Part shown: positions 48,267 to 60,004 of the stretch, piece after piece | How positions within the stretch are numbered: position 1 is the first letter of the stretch | How the letters are laid out: each line of letters opens with the position of its first letter | NCBI GenBank assembly: GCA_937874695.1 | Contig: CALNAJ010000029.1 | Location: 62,001-126,000 of the forward strand | DNA length: 64,000 nucleotides | Direction of reading: 5' to 3' | Origin: an uncultured Lactobacillus sp. | Lineage (GTDB): Bacteria; Bacillota; Bacilli; Lactobacillales; Lactobacillaceae | Program-made: the position numbers and the translations under genes | The notes under the pieces: model-generated | Databases searched by the model: none | What the model was told of the DNA's origin: nothing | What the model saw: only the letters and a program-made list of their open reading frames with translations

Positions 48267-48295
48267 ACTTTACTACAGTTCACGCGGGATTGCAA
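48267..48295 (-). promoter_or_regulatory. Probable rimP-nusA-infB promoter
   Basis: TTGCAA (complement of 48290-48295), 17 bp, TAAAGT (complement of 48267-48272). Transcription would start near 48260 and pass through the hairpin at 48208-48236 before rimP. An upstream AACTC can pair with the 5' GAGT of the terminator stem, an alternative fold. Confidence 0.55.
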
Positions 48296-48307
48296 CCATT
48301 GTGCCAT

Positions 48308-48583
48308 CTACTGTTCGCAGGTGAACAGTAGCAAAATGAATCCCGCAATCGTAATGAATTCAAAAACCAATAAGTTTAACCGATTCAATGCCATTTCCTT
48401 CAAACTAATCGCTTTAACTATGGTCAAAATGAATGCAATCAGGAAGTAGCCAATAACGACTGCCAAGAATGGCACAGCCGCGACAGTTGATACCAAGCCA
48501 AACAACACATAGCCTAAACCAATCAAACAATAGCCTGCCAGAAACATCCAACCGTCTGGTAATCGTGCAAACCGCTGTAGCAT
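48308..48583 (-). CDS. Small membrane protein, unknown
   Basis: About 91 residues from MLQRFARLPDGWMFLAGYCL, with three membrane segments. I do not recognise a family. The ATG at 48583 is chosen over a GTG upstream; GCGGGTG is a weak RBS. It is upstream of rimP on the same strand but has its own promoter, whose -35 overlaps a CRE-like palindrome, which suggests carbon-catabolite control. Confidence 0.65.
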   Translation of the reverse strand: MLQRFARLPDGWMFLAGYCLIGLGYVLFGLVSTVAAVPFLAVVIGYFLIAFILTIVKAISLKEMALNRLNLLVFEFITIAGFILLLFTCEQ

Positions 48584-48638
48584 GGTGAACACCCGCTTTC
48601 GTTAAAGTTTAGTAATGGTTCTCTGATTCCTCACCATT

Positions 48639-48675
48639 ATTGTACCATAATTTGGTGTTTTTGTAAGCGCTTACC
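48639..48675 (-). promoter_or_regulatory. Promoter with CRE-like site for the small membrane gene
   Basis: TACAAT (complement of 48639-48644), 16 bp, TTACAA (complement of 48661-48666). The -35 overlaps TGTAAGCGCTTACC (48662-48675), a near-perfect CcpA-binding palindrome. Confidence 0.65.
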
Positions 48676-48766
48676 ATGTTATTATTCCTGATAAACGTGG
48701 GTTTCGCGTGGCGTTAGTTCACCGGTGTACCTAATTAGGCAGGTTGGTTGTAAAACCAACGTCTGC

Positions 48767-48880
48767 GGCTGTCAGAACCCCTTCAATTTTGAAGCTTTAA
48801 TAGTATCTCTCTGGCTAGACTAGTTTCTGTTTACTAACGTCCCTTCGAAAAACACGCAATGGTCGTCACCTCCCACAACA
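48767..48880 (+). repeat. Possible degenerate repeat fragment (copy D)
   Basis: Contains CGTCTGCGGCTGTCAGAACCC and later ACGTCCC and GGTCGTCACCTCC in the same order as subfamily 1. The middle is AT-rich and unlike the rest. Weak support. Confidence 0.3.
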
Positions 48881-48978
48881 AATTCATGACTAAAACGAAT
48901 TTTTAATTAACTGCCAAAAGAATGAGACAAATCCCCTCAAAATTACATTAGTAGTAAGTAAGGGGCCTCAGACAGTAT

Positions 48979-49022
48979 TAAAAAAAGCCCATCACGCAGC
49001 CGTTTAGCTACAGTGATGGACC
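48979..49022 (-). terminator. polC terminator
   Basis: Stem CCATCAC / GTGATGG with a GC-rich internal region, T7 on the minus strand. It lies about 310 bp after the polC stop, beyond repeat E. Confidence 0.8.
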
Positions 49023-49132
49023 TCATACTTTAACGTTTGCTAACCAATTATGACTTTTAGCGTCACCAACCAGTTAAACGACCCACATTTGATGTCACCC
49101 AGCAACCACGGTCGACCGCAATCTCAGCCGCA

Positions 49133-49298
49133 GGGCTGGTGAAAATGGGCCCAGCTGTGGGAATTCTCTTGGCGGCTATGCCGCTTAGAGAATTGGCGCC
49201 TTTGAAACTCGGTTCTCAGAGGTTCAAAGCAAGTCCAGAGACCGCATTTTGGCTCTGGACGTCCGCCCTCAGCGTCACGGCCCAATTTTCACCGGCCC
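49133..49298 (+). repeat. Structured intergenic repeat, subfamily 2, copy E
   Basis: A 166-bp element with basal stem GGGCTGGTGAAAAT / ATTTTCACCGGCCC and three hairpin arms: AATTCTC / GAGAATT (with inner GCGGC / GCCGC), CTTTGAA / TTCAAAG, and GTCCAGAG / CTCTGGAC. It is in the 3' untranslated region of polC, upstream of the polC terminator. Copy H is the same element with other bases in each stem. Confidence 0.88.
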
Positions 49299-49329
49299 GA
49301 AGGCGCAATCAGTGTCCAACAGTTGCAGG

Positions 49330-52300
49330 TTACATCATGTCGTCGAATAAACTGAGTTGGTTCTCGTCTGGTAACCCAGCGAGCACACCGTTTTCCGTCA
49401 TGAAGTCGATCAAGGTCTTCGAGACCTTTCCCCGCTTAGCGAGGTCTTCCTTGGAAATAAACGGCCGATCGTTCCGAGCTGCCACAATCTGCTTGGCCAC
49501 GTTCAACCCCAGTCCAGGAGCCGCCTTGAATGGCGCAATCAACGTGTTGCCGTCGATGATCCATTCCGCAGCGTCGGATTTTTCGAGGTCGATCATCTTG
49601 AATTCGTAGCCCCGTTCCAACATTTCGTTGGCTAATTCGAGCACCGTCAAGAGGTTCTTATCCTTGGTGGAAGCGTCCATCCCCTGGTCGTTGATGGCCT
49701 TCATGGCCGCCTTGACCGCGGACTTTCCCTGTGACATGGCCACGACATCGAAGTCATCGGCCCGCACGGAGAAGTACGCTGAATAGTAGATGATTGGGAA
49801 ATAAACCTTGAAGTAGGCCACCCGCAGAGCCATCAGCACGTAGGCAGCGGCATGGGCCCGGGGGAACATGTACTTGATCTTTAAACAAGAGTCAATGTAC
49901 CAATCGGGACAGTCCGTCGCCTTCATCTTTTCCTGCCATTCATCCGGGATTCCCCGGCCTTTCCGCACGTGTTCCATGACTTGGAAAGACGTTTCGGAAT
50001 CGAGGCCGAAGTTGATCAAGTCGGTCATGATGTTATCACGACACCCAATCACGTTGGCGATGGTGGCGGTTCCGGCCTTGATTAACTCTTCGGCGTTCCC
50101 CAACCACACATCCGTCCCGTGAGACAGACCGGAAATTTGAAGTAGCTGTGAGTAATTCTTCGGATGCGTTTCTTCCAGCATTCCCCGGACAAAGCGCGTC
50201 CCAAATTCGGGCACACCCAGCGTCCCAGTCTTGGACTGAATCTGTTCCGGCGTGACGCCCAGTGAATCTGTCCCGGAGAACAGTGCCATGACACCCGGAT
50301 CATCCATTGGAATGGTCTGCGGGTCGACTCCGGACAAATCTTGCAGCGTCCGGATCATGGTTGGATCATCGTGTCCCAGAATATCAATTTTCAGAATGTT
50401 ATCGTGAATCGAATGGAAATCAAAGTGGGTCGTCTGCCAAGCGGCATTTTGATCGTCGGCAGGATACTGGATCGGCGTAAAGTCGTAAATATCCATGTAG
50501 TCCGGCACAACGATAATCCCGGCCGGATGTTGCCCGGTGGTTCGTTTGACCCCAGTAGCGCCCTTGGCCAAGCGATCAATCTCAGCACCTCTAAAGGTCT
50601 GCTCCGTATCCCGTTCGTAGGCCTTCACGTACCCGTAAGCCGTCTTGTCGGCGACCGTTCCAATCGTTCCGGCTCGATACACGTTCTTCTCGCCGAACAG
50701 CACCTTGGTGTAGTTGTGGGCGATTGGTTGGTAGTCCCCAGAGAAGTTCAAATCAATATCGGGGACCTTATTTCCCTTGAATCCTAAGAAGGTTTCGAAC
50801 GGAATGTTATGGCCATCACCGATCATCAGAGTCCCACACTTGGGGCAATTCTTTTCTGGCAAATCATAGCCAGAACTATATTCACCCTTGGTATAGAAAT
50901 GAGAATACTGACAGTTCGGGCAACGATAATGTGGCGGCAACGGGTTCACTTCGGTAATTCCGGTGAACGTTGCGACCACACTGGATCCAACAGACCCCCG
51001 AGACCCAACTAAGTACCCGTCCTTGTTGGACTTGGCTACCAGTCGTTGGGCGATCAAGTAGATCACGGAGAACCCGTTTCCAATAATCGACTTCAGTTCC
51101 CGGTCAACCCGGTGTTGAACCAGTTCTGGTAACGGATTGCCGTACCACGCGTGCGCAGTGTCCATGGTCCGTTGACGAATTTCGTCTTCGGCCCCTTCCA
51201 TCCGTGGCGTGTACAGCTTGTCCTTTAACGGGTGAACCTCATCAACGTCGTTCGCAATCTTCTGCGTGTTGGTGACCACGATTTCCTTGGCCGTGTCTTC
51301 ACCAAGATAGGCAAAGTCGTCCAGCATCTCGTTTGTCGTCATGAAGTGCGCATCGGGTAACTCCTGACGGTTGAGCGGGTTGGCCCCACCTTGTGAATGA
51401 ATTAAAATTTTGCGGTAAATATAGTCTTCGGGGTTCAAGTAGTGCACATCCCCGGTAGCGACGACCGGTTTGTTCAGGTCGTGACCGAGTTGGACCATGT
51501 TACCCACGATTTCTTCCAAATTGGATTCGTCGGCAATCAAGCCCGAGTCAATCAATGGCTGATAGGCCGCTTTAGGCTGAACTTCGAGATAGTCGTAGTA
51601 TTTGGCCTTGGCCGCAGCTTCGACCTGACCCTTTTGCATCATCGCGGTGAAGACTTCACCGGATGCACAGGCCGACCCAACGATAATCCCGTCGCGATAG
51701 TGGTCGAGCACGCTCCGTGGCACTCGTGGCACCCGATAGAAGTAATCCACATTGGAGGCTGAGACTAATTTGAACATGTTCTTCAAACCAGCCTGCGTCT
51801 TCGCAATCAGAATGGCATGACTCGGCCGCGCATGTTTATACGCATCGTTATCGGTCATGTGATCGTTGAGCTGGTCGTGATACTGGATGTCGTAGCGATC
51901 CTCGGCATCCTTCAAGAACAGGTAGTTCAGGTGACCCGTGGATTCGGCATCGTAGACGGCCCGGTGATGGTGCTCCAGACTGACGTGGAACCGTTTGGCC
52001 AACGTGTTCAACCGGTAACTCTTCAACGTTGGGTACAGGAAGCGCGCCAACGTCAAGGTATCGATGATTGGATTGCTGATTTCTGACATACCGTGACGCT
52101 TGTAGCCAGTGTTCATGAACCCCACATCGAAGGTCACGTTATGCCCAACGATAATCGCATCGCCACAGAATTCGCGGAAGAGCTTAAAGACCTCTTCCTC
52201 GGACTTGGACCCCGCCACCATATCATCGGTGATACTGGTCAGGTTCGTCGTCTGTTCAGACAACGGGAACCCGGGATCGATGAACTCTTCAAACTGAGCG

Positions 52301-53673
52301 ATCACGTTCTTGTGCTCCATCTTAACGGCAGACAGTTCGATCACCTTGTCGTAGATGGCCGACAGCCCGGTGGTTTCCACGTCAAAGACGACGTAGGTGG
52401 CCCCGTCTAGCGGCACGTGGGCACTGTTATACCCGATGGGCACCCCATCATCCACGAGGTTTGCTTCAACCCCGTAGAGCATCTTGACGCCCGCTTTGGC
52501 CCCCGCGTTAAATGCCGCAGGAAATCCTTGCAAGTCAGAGTGATCGGTGATGGCCAACGCCGGCATGCCCCACTTTTTCGCCTGACTGACGTAATCCCCA
52601 ATTGGATTGGTGGCGTCCATCTGACTCATCGTGGTGTGCAGGTGTAATTCGACCCGCTTTTCATCGGCAGGTGCCGTGTCTTGGCGACTGGCATGCTTGA
52701 CTTCATTGATATCATAGGCGTTCAAGGCCAGGTCACGCATGAAGCTGTCTTCTTGGACGCTCCCACGAACCTTGACCCAGCTACCCTCTTCAACTCCGGC
52801 AAATTGGGCTTCGTCCTCGGCACCACGTGAGAATTTCTTCACGACGATGGAGGACGTGTAGTCGGTAATCTTGATGGTCAACAGTTGCCGACCGGAACGC
52901 AACTTCCGAACTTCCTTGTCGAAAATGTACCCTTCAACGATGACAGATCGCTCTTCCTGGGTGATATCGACCATCCGCATCGTCGGTTGATCGCCTTTGA
53001 TGGCCTTCCCAATCTGGGTAGGACCGCTGGCGGCCTGAACGTCACCATTGCCTTGACTGGCCCGCTTTTGGTTGGCCTTTTCAATCGCCACAGCCGCCTG
53101 TTGGGCTAACTGCGCGTCGGTCTTTTCCTGCCGCGCCTTGAACTCGTCGATTTTGGCTTGCGACTTGGATTCGTCGACCATCACGTGGATGTTGAACTTT
53201 GGAAAACCGGCCTGACGGTAGGTATCCTCAATTGGCCCCAACGCCTGGTTAGTCAAAAAGTTCTTCACGACTTCATTTTGGGCATACAACAGGACCCGGT
53301 TATCCGGATCGAGTTGTGGGACCTGGGATTGACAGAGTTCCTGAACCAGATTACCGGTCAGGCCACTGTTCTTCACGACCCATTCCCAGTAATCGCCCAC
53401 GAGGCGGTTGGTCAGTTCGGGCTGATCGACTTCGATACTAGCCTCCACCGTCGCAATCTCTCGAAACGCAATCTGAAGGTGATTGTGAAATTCCACAAAG
53501 GCTGTCAGCGGTAAAATACTGGGCATTTTAAGGAAAAAGTGCCAGCGCCGTGACTGTTCGTGAACGGTCAACCGGTCGATCGTGGCCGTTTGGTAGTACG
53601 GTTGATTGGCCGCACCGGACAAATCTAGTTGTTGTAATAATTTTTCAAATAATGCATGGCGATCTTCGTCCAC
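49330..53673 (-). CDS. polC: DNA polymerase III alpha subunit PolC
   Basis: Replicative polymerase of gram-positive bacteria with built-in proofreading. The protein has about 1447 residues from the GTG at 53673, which follows GAAAGGAG; the ORF continues upstream without RBS. Order: N-terminal domain, OB fold ([20 protein letters not shown]), PHP domain ([20 protein letters not shown]), inserted DEDD exonuclease ([34 protein letters not shown]), rest of PHP, a zinc-binding segment ([15 protein letters not shown]), and the polymerase core with catalytic aspartates in [13 protein letters not shown]. All motifs are present. Long gaps before and after hold structured repeats. Confidence 0.97.
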   Translation of the reverse strand: MDEDRHALFEKLLQQLDLSGAANQPYYQTATIDRLTVHEQSRRWHFFLKMPSILPLTAFVEFHNHLQIAFREIATVEASIEVDQPELTNRLVGDYWEWVVKNSGLTGNLVQELCQSQVPQLDPDNRVLLYAQNEVVKNFLTNQALGPIEDTYRQAGFPKFNIHVMVDESKSQAKIDEFKARQEKTDAQLAQQAAVAIEKANQKRASQGNGDVQAASGPTQIGKAIKGDQPTMRMVDITQEERSVIVEGYIFDKEVRKLRSGRQLLTIKITDYTSSIVVKKFSRGAEDEAQFAGVEEGSWVKVRGSVQEDSFMRDLALNAYDINEVKHASRQDTAPADEKRVELHLHTTMSQMDATNPIGDYVSQAKKWGMPALAITDHSDLQGFPAAFNAGAKAGVKMLYGVEANLVDDGVPIGYNSAHVPLDGATYVVFDVETTGLSAIYDKVIELSAVKMEHKNVIAQFEEFIDPGFPLSEQTTNLTSITDDMVAGSKSEEEVFKLFREFCGDAIIVGHNVTFDVGFMNTGYKRHGMSEISNPIIDTLTLARFLYPTLKSYRLNTLAKRFHVSLEHHHRAVYDAESTGHLNYLFLKDAEDRYDIQYHDQLNDHMTDNDAYKHARPSHAILIAKTQAGLKNMFKLVSASNVDYFYRVPRVPRSVLDHYRDGIIVGSACASGEVFTAMMQKGQVEAAAKAKYYDYLEVQPKAAYQPLIDSGLIADESNLEEIVGNMVQLGHDLNKPVVATGDVHYLNPEDYIYRKILIHSQGGANPLNRQELPDAHFMTTNEMLDDFAYLGEDTAKEIVVTNTQKIANDVDEVHPLKDKLYTPRMEGAEDEIRQRTMDTAHAWYGNPLPELVQHRVDRELKSIIGNGFSVIYLIAQRLVAKSNKDGYLVGSRGSVGSSVVATFTGITEVNPLPPHYRCPNCQYSHFYTKGEYSSGYDLPEKNCPKCGTLMIGDGHNIPFETFLGFKGNKVPDIDLNFSGDYQPIAHNYTKVLFGEKNVYRAGTIGTVADKTAYGYVKAYERDTEQTFRGAEIDRLAKGATGVKRTTGQHPAGIIVVPDYMDIYDFTPIQYPADDQNAAWQTTHFDFHSIHDNILKIDILGHDDPTMIRTLQDLSGVDPQTIPMDDPGVMALFSGTDSLGVTPEQIQSKTGTLGVPEFGTRFVRGMLEETHPKNYSQLLQISGLSHGTDVWLGNAEELIKAGTATIANVIGCRDNIMTDLINFGLDSETSFQVMEHVRKGRGIPDEWQEKMKATDCPDWYIDSCLKIKYMFPRAHAAAYVLMALRVAYFKVYFPIIYYSAYFSVRADDFDVVAMSQGKSAVKAAMKAINDQGMDASTKDKNLLTVLELANEMLERGYEFKMIDLEKSDAAEWIIDGNTLIAPFKAAPGLGLNVAKQIVAARNDRPFISKEDLAKRGKVSKTLIDFMTENGVLAGLPDENQLSLFDDMM

Positions 53674-53735
53674 AAGCGAACTCCTTTCACACTGTCTGAA
53701 TCTCTTCTTGTCTCTATTTTTCATTGGTTACTGAT

Positions 53736-53954
53736 GGTTATAAATTGTCGCCTGCGGCTGCCAGGGATTCTGCCGCTGTGGGGACCGCCTGCAGCCAAAG
53801 TACGGGCTTCCGGCTCGGTTTGAAACCTCGCCAAGTTCAGCCGAGTTTCCAAACGCGTCCCGCGCTGTAAGACCGGGAAAAAATCGCCCGGCCTAACACC
53901 GCCATCACAGCCAGCGCCATTCCTGGCCTCCTCCGGCTAAACTAATTTTTAACC
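53736..53954 (+). repeat. Structured intergenic repeat, subfamily 1, copy F
   Basis: A 219-bp element. Basal stem GGTTATAAATT / AATTTTTAACC, then CCAGGGAT / ATTCCTGG, GTTTGAAACCTCG / CGAGTTTCCAAAC and ACCGGG / CCCGGCCT. It runs from just upstream of the polC start and opposes copy G. Confidence 0.9.
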
Positions 53955-54118
53955 ATCAAATCGCAATTACATATCGCGCTCTTAATCTGGCGCTGCCGTA
54001 CACTAGTCGCTCAGACAAGTGGCAACTAGTTGCCAACAATGACTAGCTAAGTCATACATCAGCTAGATGCTAGTCTTGCGTCGACCACTAACAGTTTAAG
54101 TCAGCGATCCATGTTAAC

Positions 54119-54306
54119 CGAAGGCTGTCAGGAGCGTAGCCGGCCGTGTCGATGGCGTTAGGACGGGTGCTTGGTTCTCCCCGTTCTTACGGCCATGGGA
54201 CGAGCTTGAAAACTCGCGACTTTCAGCGAGTTTTCAAGTCGAGGTGAAATACCGCTTCTCAGGATTTCACCGGTCCCCACAGCAGGCGGAGCTCCTGACA
54301 GCCACG
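54119..54306 (-). repeat. Structured intergenic repeat, subfamily 1, copy G
   Basis: Inverse orientation. Perfect basal stem GGCTGTCAGGAGC / GCTCCTGACAGCC, hairpin CTTGAAAACTCGC / GCGAGTTTTCAAG, and GGTGAAAT / ATTTCACC. It lies just downstream of the proS terminator. The 54000-54118 stretch between F and G holds no gene. Confidence 0.9.
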
Positions 54307-54349
54307 GGCGACCAGCCCCAACCGAACTTTAACTGTTAGTCAAAAGACT

Positions 54350-54376
54350 AAAAAGACCAGCCGCTAGCTGGTCTTT
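54350..54376 (-). terminator. proS terminator
   Basis: Stem AAAGACCAGC / GCTGGTCTTT with TTTTTAGTC on the minus strand, 8 bp after the proS stop. Confidence 0.9.
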
Positions 54377-54383
54377 CGGTAAG

Positions 54384-56132
<1,749 letters not shown>

Positions 56133-57410
56133 CTAGTGAATAAAGTAGCGTTCGATATCGTTCCAGGTCACCAGTAACATCAGAATCACCAGGAAACCGA
56201 CACCGACCAGCGTAATCCCCGCTTCCACGTTTTCGGAAAGGGGTTTGCGCCGGATAGCTTCAATAAAGTTCAATAATATTTTACCACCATCTAAGGCTGG
56301 AATTGGTATTAAATTGACAATTGCCAAGTTGATCGACAGGAAAGCCAGGAAGTTCAGCACGCCGACCAGCCCAAATTTAGTGGCTTGAGAGGTCGTCGCA
56401 AAGATAGCGACTGGCCCACCCAAATCGTTCAGGCTAAAGTGACCGGAAACCATACTCCAGAGTGCCCCGAAGAGCGCCTTGGTCATGGTCCAGGTCTGCG
56501 TGAACCCGGAAGCCAGAATCGGCCCAATATGCTTGTTCTGTGCCTGGGTAATCCCAATCATCCCGACCGTTTTCCCATTGGACTGCTCGCCCTTAGGCGT
56601 CAACGTCAACGTCTTCTTGGCGTTCCCACGTTGAATGACAACCTTGGTAGCCTTGTTGGCCCGCGGCTGAATGGCCGTACTCAACGATGTCCAGTCCTTG
56701 GTCTCTTTGCCATTTACCGACAAAATCTTATCGTTGTTCTGAATGCCAGCCTTCTTAGCGATGGATACCGGAGCACTCGCCACTTGGACCTGGTTGGTCC
56801 CCATGGCGACGCCGCCTTGCACGAACGACATCAACATGAACGTCACGATGGCCAAGATGATATTGTTCATCGGTCCCGCGAAGTTGGTCATGAGACGTCG
56901 GCCTAACGACGCTGCTTGGAATTGCACATCCTTAGGCGCAATCTGCAGTTCGGTCCCATCGGTCTCAATAATGGTCGCATTGTGCGCAACCGGGTAACGC
57001 TTGACCTCGGATTCATCACCGTTTTCATAACCTTCGATCCAGAGTTCATCCTCCAGATCGGAACCGGTGATTTCGACCGGAATTCCGTTAAACAACGTCG
57101 ACTTCTTGCTAGCATTGATCCGTTCGACCTGATCATCCTTACCTAAGTACAGGCTAACCGGTGTCCCGGGCTTAATCTCATCTTCGTCGTCTTCGGCGCC
57201 CGCCATGCGGACATATCCCCCGACGGGCAACAGACGGAGCGTATAAGTCGTCCCATCCTTCCCGCGCCGATAAAACAGCTTGGGACCCATCCCGATAGAG
57301 AATTCCCGGACCAAGATACCACCGCGTTTGGCAAAGTAAAAATGCCCAAACTCGTGGACTATGACCAGAATCCCAAAGACGATAATAAAGGTAATAATCG
57401 TTGTAATCAC
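56133..57410 (-). CDS. rseP: Intramembrane site-2 metalloprotease RseP
   Basis: Zinc protease that cuts membrane-bound regulators and signal peptides. The 425-residue protein has the active site VIVHEFGHFYFAKRGG (HExxH) in the first helix, one PDZ domain (about 215-290), and NLIPIPALDGGKIL (LDG motif) in the penultimate helix. The start is GTG at 57410 with AAGGGACG upstream. It follows cdsA across a gap filled by repeat I. Confidence 0.94.
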   Translation of the reverse strand: MITTIITFIIVFGILVIVHEFGHFYFAKRGGILVREFSIGMGPKLFYRRGKDGTTYTLRLLPVGGYVRMAGAEDDEDEIKPGTPVSLYLGKDDQVERINASKKSTLFNGIPVEITGSDLEDELWIEGYENGDESEVKRYPVAHNATIIETDGTELQIAPKDVQFQAASLGRRLMTNFAGPMNNIILAIVTFMLMSFVQGGVAMGTNQVQVASAPVSIAKKAGIQNNDKILSVNGKETKDWTSLSTAIQPRANKATKVVIQRGNAKKTLTLTPKGEQSNGKTVGMIGITQAQNKHIGPILASGFTQTWTMTKALFGALWSMVSGHFSLNDLGGPVAIFATTSQATKFGLVGVLNFLAFLSINLAIVNLIPIPALDGGKILLNFIEAIRRKPLSENVEAGITLVGVGFLVILMLLVTWNDIERYFIH

Positions 57411-57513
57411 AGCTGTCGTCCCTTCTACTGTTCGACTTGATCCTACGTTTTTTTAACTGCTGTATAGCATACCTTAACCACCCCAAAGGGCGCAAGCGAA
57501 CAGCAAAACTTAA

Positions 57514-57738
57514 GGTTGAAAATTGTCACCTGCGGCTGCCAGGGGTTCCGCCGCTGTGGGGAACGCCTGCAGCCCGAGAAACGTGGGTTTCCGGCTCGGT
57601 TTGAAACCTCACCTAAACCCAGTGAGTTTCCAAACACGTCCCGTGATGTAAGGTCGGGAAGAACTGACCACCCGATCCAACATCACTGTCACGGCTGGCG
57701 CCACCCCTGGCCTCCTCCGGCTAAGCTAGCTTCGAACC
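57514..57738 (+). repeat. Structured intergenic repeat, subfamily 1, copy I
   Basis: A 225-bp element. Basal stem GGTTGAAAA / TTCGAACC, CCAGGGGT / ACCCCTGG, GTTTGAAACCTCA / TGAGTTTCCAAAC, GGTCGGG / CCCGATCC. It fills most of the rseP-cdsA gap and thus may be in the transcript of that operon. The remaining parts of the gap show nothing else. Confidence 0.9.
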
Positions 57739-57833
57739 ATAAGTCATGGCTGAGTCAAACTTAGCTAAGCGGTAATCAATCTACCCAACTCTGCAATAGT
57801 TAAAGATGATATGAATTTATCAGTTATCAACGC

Positions 57834-58622
57834 TTAAATCAGGCCAAACAAATGAATGACTGGCAGAACTAACAGTAAGCTATCAAACCGGTCCAAGATA
57901 CCACCATGACCGGGTAAGATCTTCCCGGAGTCCTTGACGCCGTAGTACCGCTTGAGAGCCGATTCAACCAAGTCACCGAACTGACCAACGACGGAGAAAA
58001 TCAGTGTCAAGATGATCATGACAATCAGACTGTAGTGACCAATTGGGAAGAAGTACCAGAAGACACTGCCGACAATCGTGGCCACCAGTGAGCCCCCAAT
58101 GGACCCTTCCCAAGTCTTATTAGGACTGATGTGCGGCGCCAGCTTGTGTTTCCCAATCTTTCGACCAATCATGTAGGCACCGGAATCCGTAGTCCACACG
58201 ATGAACAGCGCATACAATAAAACCACGAGACTAACGGCCCGCGCTGCGATGAAGAAGTGGAACCCAATCCCGATGTACAGCATACTCAGGGTAATCATCC
58301 CGGCATCGTCAAATGAGAAACGGTTCTTGGAGACCACCGTCCGCAATAATAAGAGCAGGACAAACAAATAAACGATGTACCAAGGATCCAAGAAATGGGG
58401 CAGATCTGCCCACCAACCCTGCGGTGCAATGACCAGTAAGATACCGATACCCGAAATAAAGGCTTCCGGACTCACTAACAATTTCTTCCGCATAATTAAG
58501 ATTTCTGACAAGGCCACGAGGCCCAGTGCAAAGGCGGCGATGTCGATCCAAATACCCCCTGCAATGATGATAGGGATAAAGATAATTAGGGCAACGACAG
58601 CCGTTATAACCCGTTGTTTCAT
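57834..58622 (-). CDS. cdsA: Phosphatidate cytidylyltransferase
   Basis: Integral membrane enzyme that makes CDP-diacylglycerol for phospholipid synthesis. The 262-residue protein has about seven membrane segments and the CDP-diglyceride synthetase signature near the C-terminus (KDSGKILPGHGGILDRFDSL). It is 21 bp after uppS and is followed by rseP. Confidence 0.97.
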   Translation of the reverse strand: MKQRVITAVVALIIFIPIIIAGGIWIDIAAFALGLVALSEILIMRKKLLVSPEAFISGIGILLVIAPQGWWADLPHFLDPWYIVYLFVLLLLLRTVVSKNRFSFDDAGMITLSMLYIGIGFHFFIAARAVSLVVLLYALFIVWTTDSGAYMIGRKIGKHKLAPHISPNKTWEGSIGGSLVATIVGSVFWYFFPIGHYSLIVMIILTLIFSVVGQFGDLVESALKRYYGVKDSGKILPGHGGILDRFDSLLLVLPVIHLFGLI

Positions 58623-58643
58623 ATTACAAACTCCTCAATGTTC

Positions 58644-59441
58644 TCAATTTTTGGTCGTATCAGCCGCGGGGTTAAGCCCACCAAAGCGCCGATGACGCTG
58701 CTGATACGTGTAAATAGCTTGTTCTAGCGTTGCTTGATCGAAGTCGGGCCAATGTTCTTGCATGAAGACAAACTCGCTGTACGCGACCTGCCAGAGCATG
58801 AAATTCGACAGCCGTTCTTCACCACTGGTCCGAATCAACAGATCAGGATCGGCTAATTCGGCCAAGTCTCCGGTCATCAACTGCTGACCGAGCATGTCCG
58901 CAGTAATATCCGCTGGTGCCAATTGACCGGCCTGCACCTGAGCAGCCAGCTGTTGCGTTGCCGTGACCAGTTCGGCCCGGCCACCATAGTTCAACGCGAA
59001 GTTCAGTACCATGCCAGTACAGTCGGCCGTATCCGCAATCGCATCGCGAACCGCCTTTTGCGTAGCTGCTGGTAATTGATCCGTGTACCCCATGACCTTC
59101 ACCCGAATATTGTTCTTAACTAAATCAGGAACGAACGTGCCAAAGAAGTCGACCGGCAACTTCATGAGGTAGTTGACCTCAGTAGATGGCCGTTTCCAAT
59201 TCTCCGTGGAGAAAGCGTATAACGTGAGTACCTTAACACCCAAGTGACTGGCTGCCTTGGCAACCGTCTTCACCGTATTCATTCCCTGTTTGTGACCAGC
59301 GATGCGGGGTAAATGCCGCTGCTGGGCCCACCGTCCGTTACCATCCATGATAATTGCGATATGGGCGGGAATATTTTGCTCGTCCAACTGGCGCTCCGTG
59401 ACCTCGCCCGTGGCTTGATCTTTATTTAAAAATGAAAACAC
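58644..59441 (-). CDS. uppS: Isoprenyl transferase (undecaprenyl diphosphate synthase)
   Basis: Builds C55-PP, the lipid carrier for peptidoglycan and teichoic acid. The 265-residue protein carries IAIIMDGNGRWAQQR (catalytic Asp) and the C-terminal region DLLIRTSGEERLSNFMLWQ. It starts after GGAGGTGCGCAG. A terminator and the 140-residue gene lie upstream. Confidence 0.97.
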   Translation of the reverse strand: MFSFLNKDQATGEVTERQLDEQNIPAHIAIIMDGNGRWAQQRHLPRIAGHKQGMNTVKTVAKAASHLGVKVLTLYAFSTENWKRPSTEVNYLMKLPVDFFGTFVPDLVKNNIRVKVMGYTDQLPAATQKAVRDAIADTADCTGMVLNFALNYGGRAELVTATQQLAAQVQAGQLAPADITADMLGQQLMTGDLAELADPDLLIRTSGEERLSNFMLWQVAYSEFVFMQEHWPDFDQATLEQAIYTYQQRHRRFGGLNPAADTTKN

Positions 59442-59491
59442 TGCGCACCTCCGTTGATTCTAGGTTCATCTCTACAACCTCTCATCATAAC

Positions 59492-59522
59492 AAAAAAAGA
59501 GCCGGGAAACTATCCCGGCCCC
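59492..59522 (-). terminator. Terminator after the 140-residue gene
   Basis: Stem GCCGGGA / TCCCGGC followed by TCTTTTTTT on the minus strand. It separates the pyrH-frr-140 aa group from uppS. Confidence 0.9.
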
Positions 59523-59555
59523 CAAATTGAGCAAATCTTTAGCTTTTGACCGGAA

Positions 59556-59978
59556 TTACTCGATTAACCGCCATTCACCGCGCTTAGCGTCAACCAACGT
59601 CCCGAAGTAGCTCAGGAGATTGTTGGCATCTTCAGCACTAGTTTGGCCCAAGAGGTTCAAGCCTTCACCAGTTGGCAGTGGATCTGAGAGATCAGTAATT
59701 TCGTTACCATTCTCGATAGTCGCCTTAGAGAACGCCACGATCCAGTCGTCCCCAATTAATTGGGTAACAACGAAGAATAAGTTGAAATCGTCGCTAACGT
59801 ATGCAGGTTGTGCATAAACGCCGTCTTGAATCTGTTCCAATTCTGCCCCGTTGTAGTTCAACACGGAAATATTTTCAGCATTGACTGGGTTGTTCAGACG
59901 GAAAACCATCTTCCCAAATTGCTCAGTACCAGGGGTGATTTCAACGTTATCTTGGTTATTTTGGTTATCTTCTGCCAT
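59556..59978 (-). CDS. Unknown acidic protein, 140 residues
   Basis: I do not recognise it. It is soluble and strongly acidic, with an Asn/Gln/Asp-rich start (MAEDNQNNQDNVEITPGTEQ) and few basic residues. The rest is predicted to be beta-rich (LNYNGAELEQIQDGVYAQPA). AAGGAGCG lies 7 bp before the ATG, 26 bp after the frr stop, so it is probably read with pyrH-frr. Many Firmicutes have uppS directly after frr, so this is an extra gene in that row. Confidence 0.7.
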   Translation of the reverse strand: MAEDNQNNQDNVEITPGTEQFGKMVFRLNNPVNAENISVLNYNGAELEQIQDGVYAQPAYVSDDFNLFFVVTQLIGDDWIVAFSKATIENGNEITDLSDPLPTGEGLNLLGQTSAEDANNLLSYFGTLVDAKRGEWRLIE

Positions 59979-60004
59979 ATTTAAACGCTCCTTACTCAGT
60001 TGGA

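Noticed and set aside
49139..49609. Plus-strand ORF across repeat E and the polC end
   Set aside because: It overlaps polC antisense and a structured non-coding element; no RBS.
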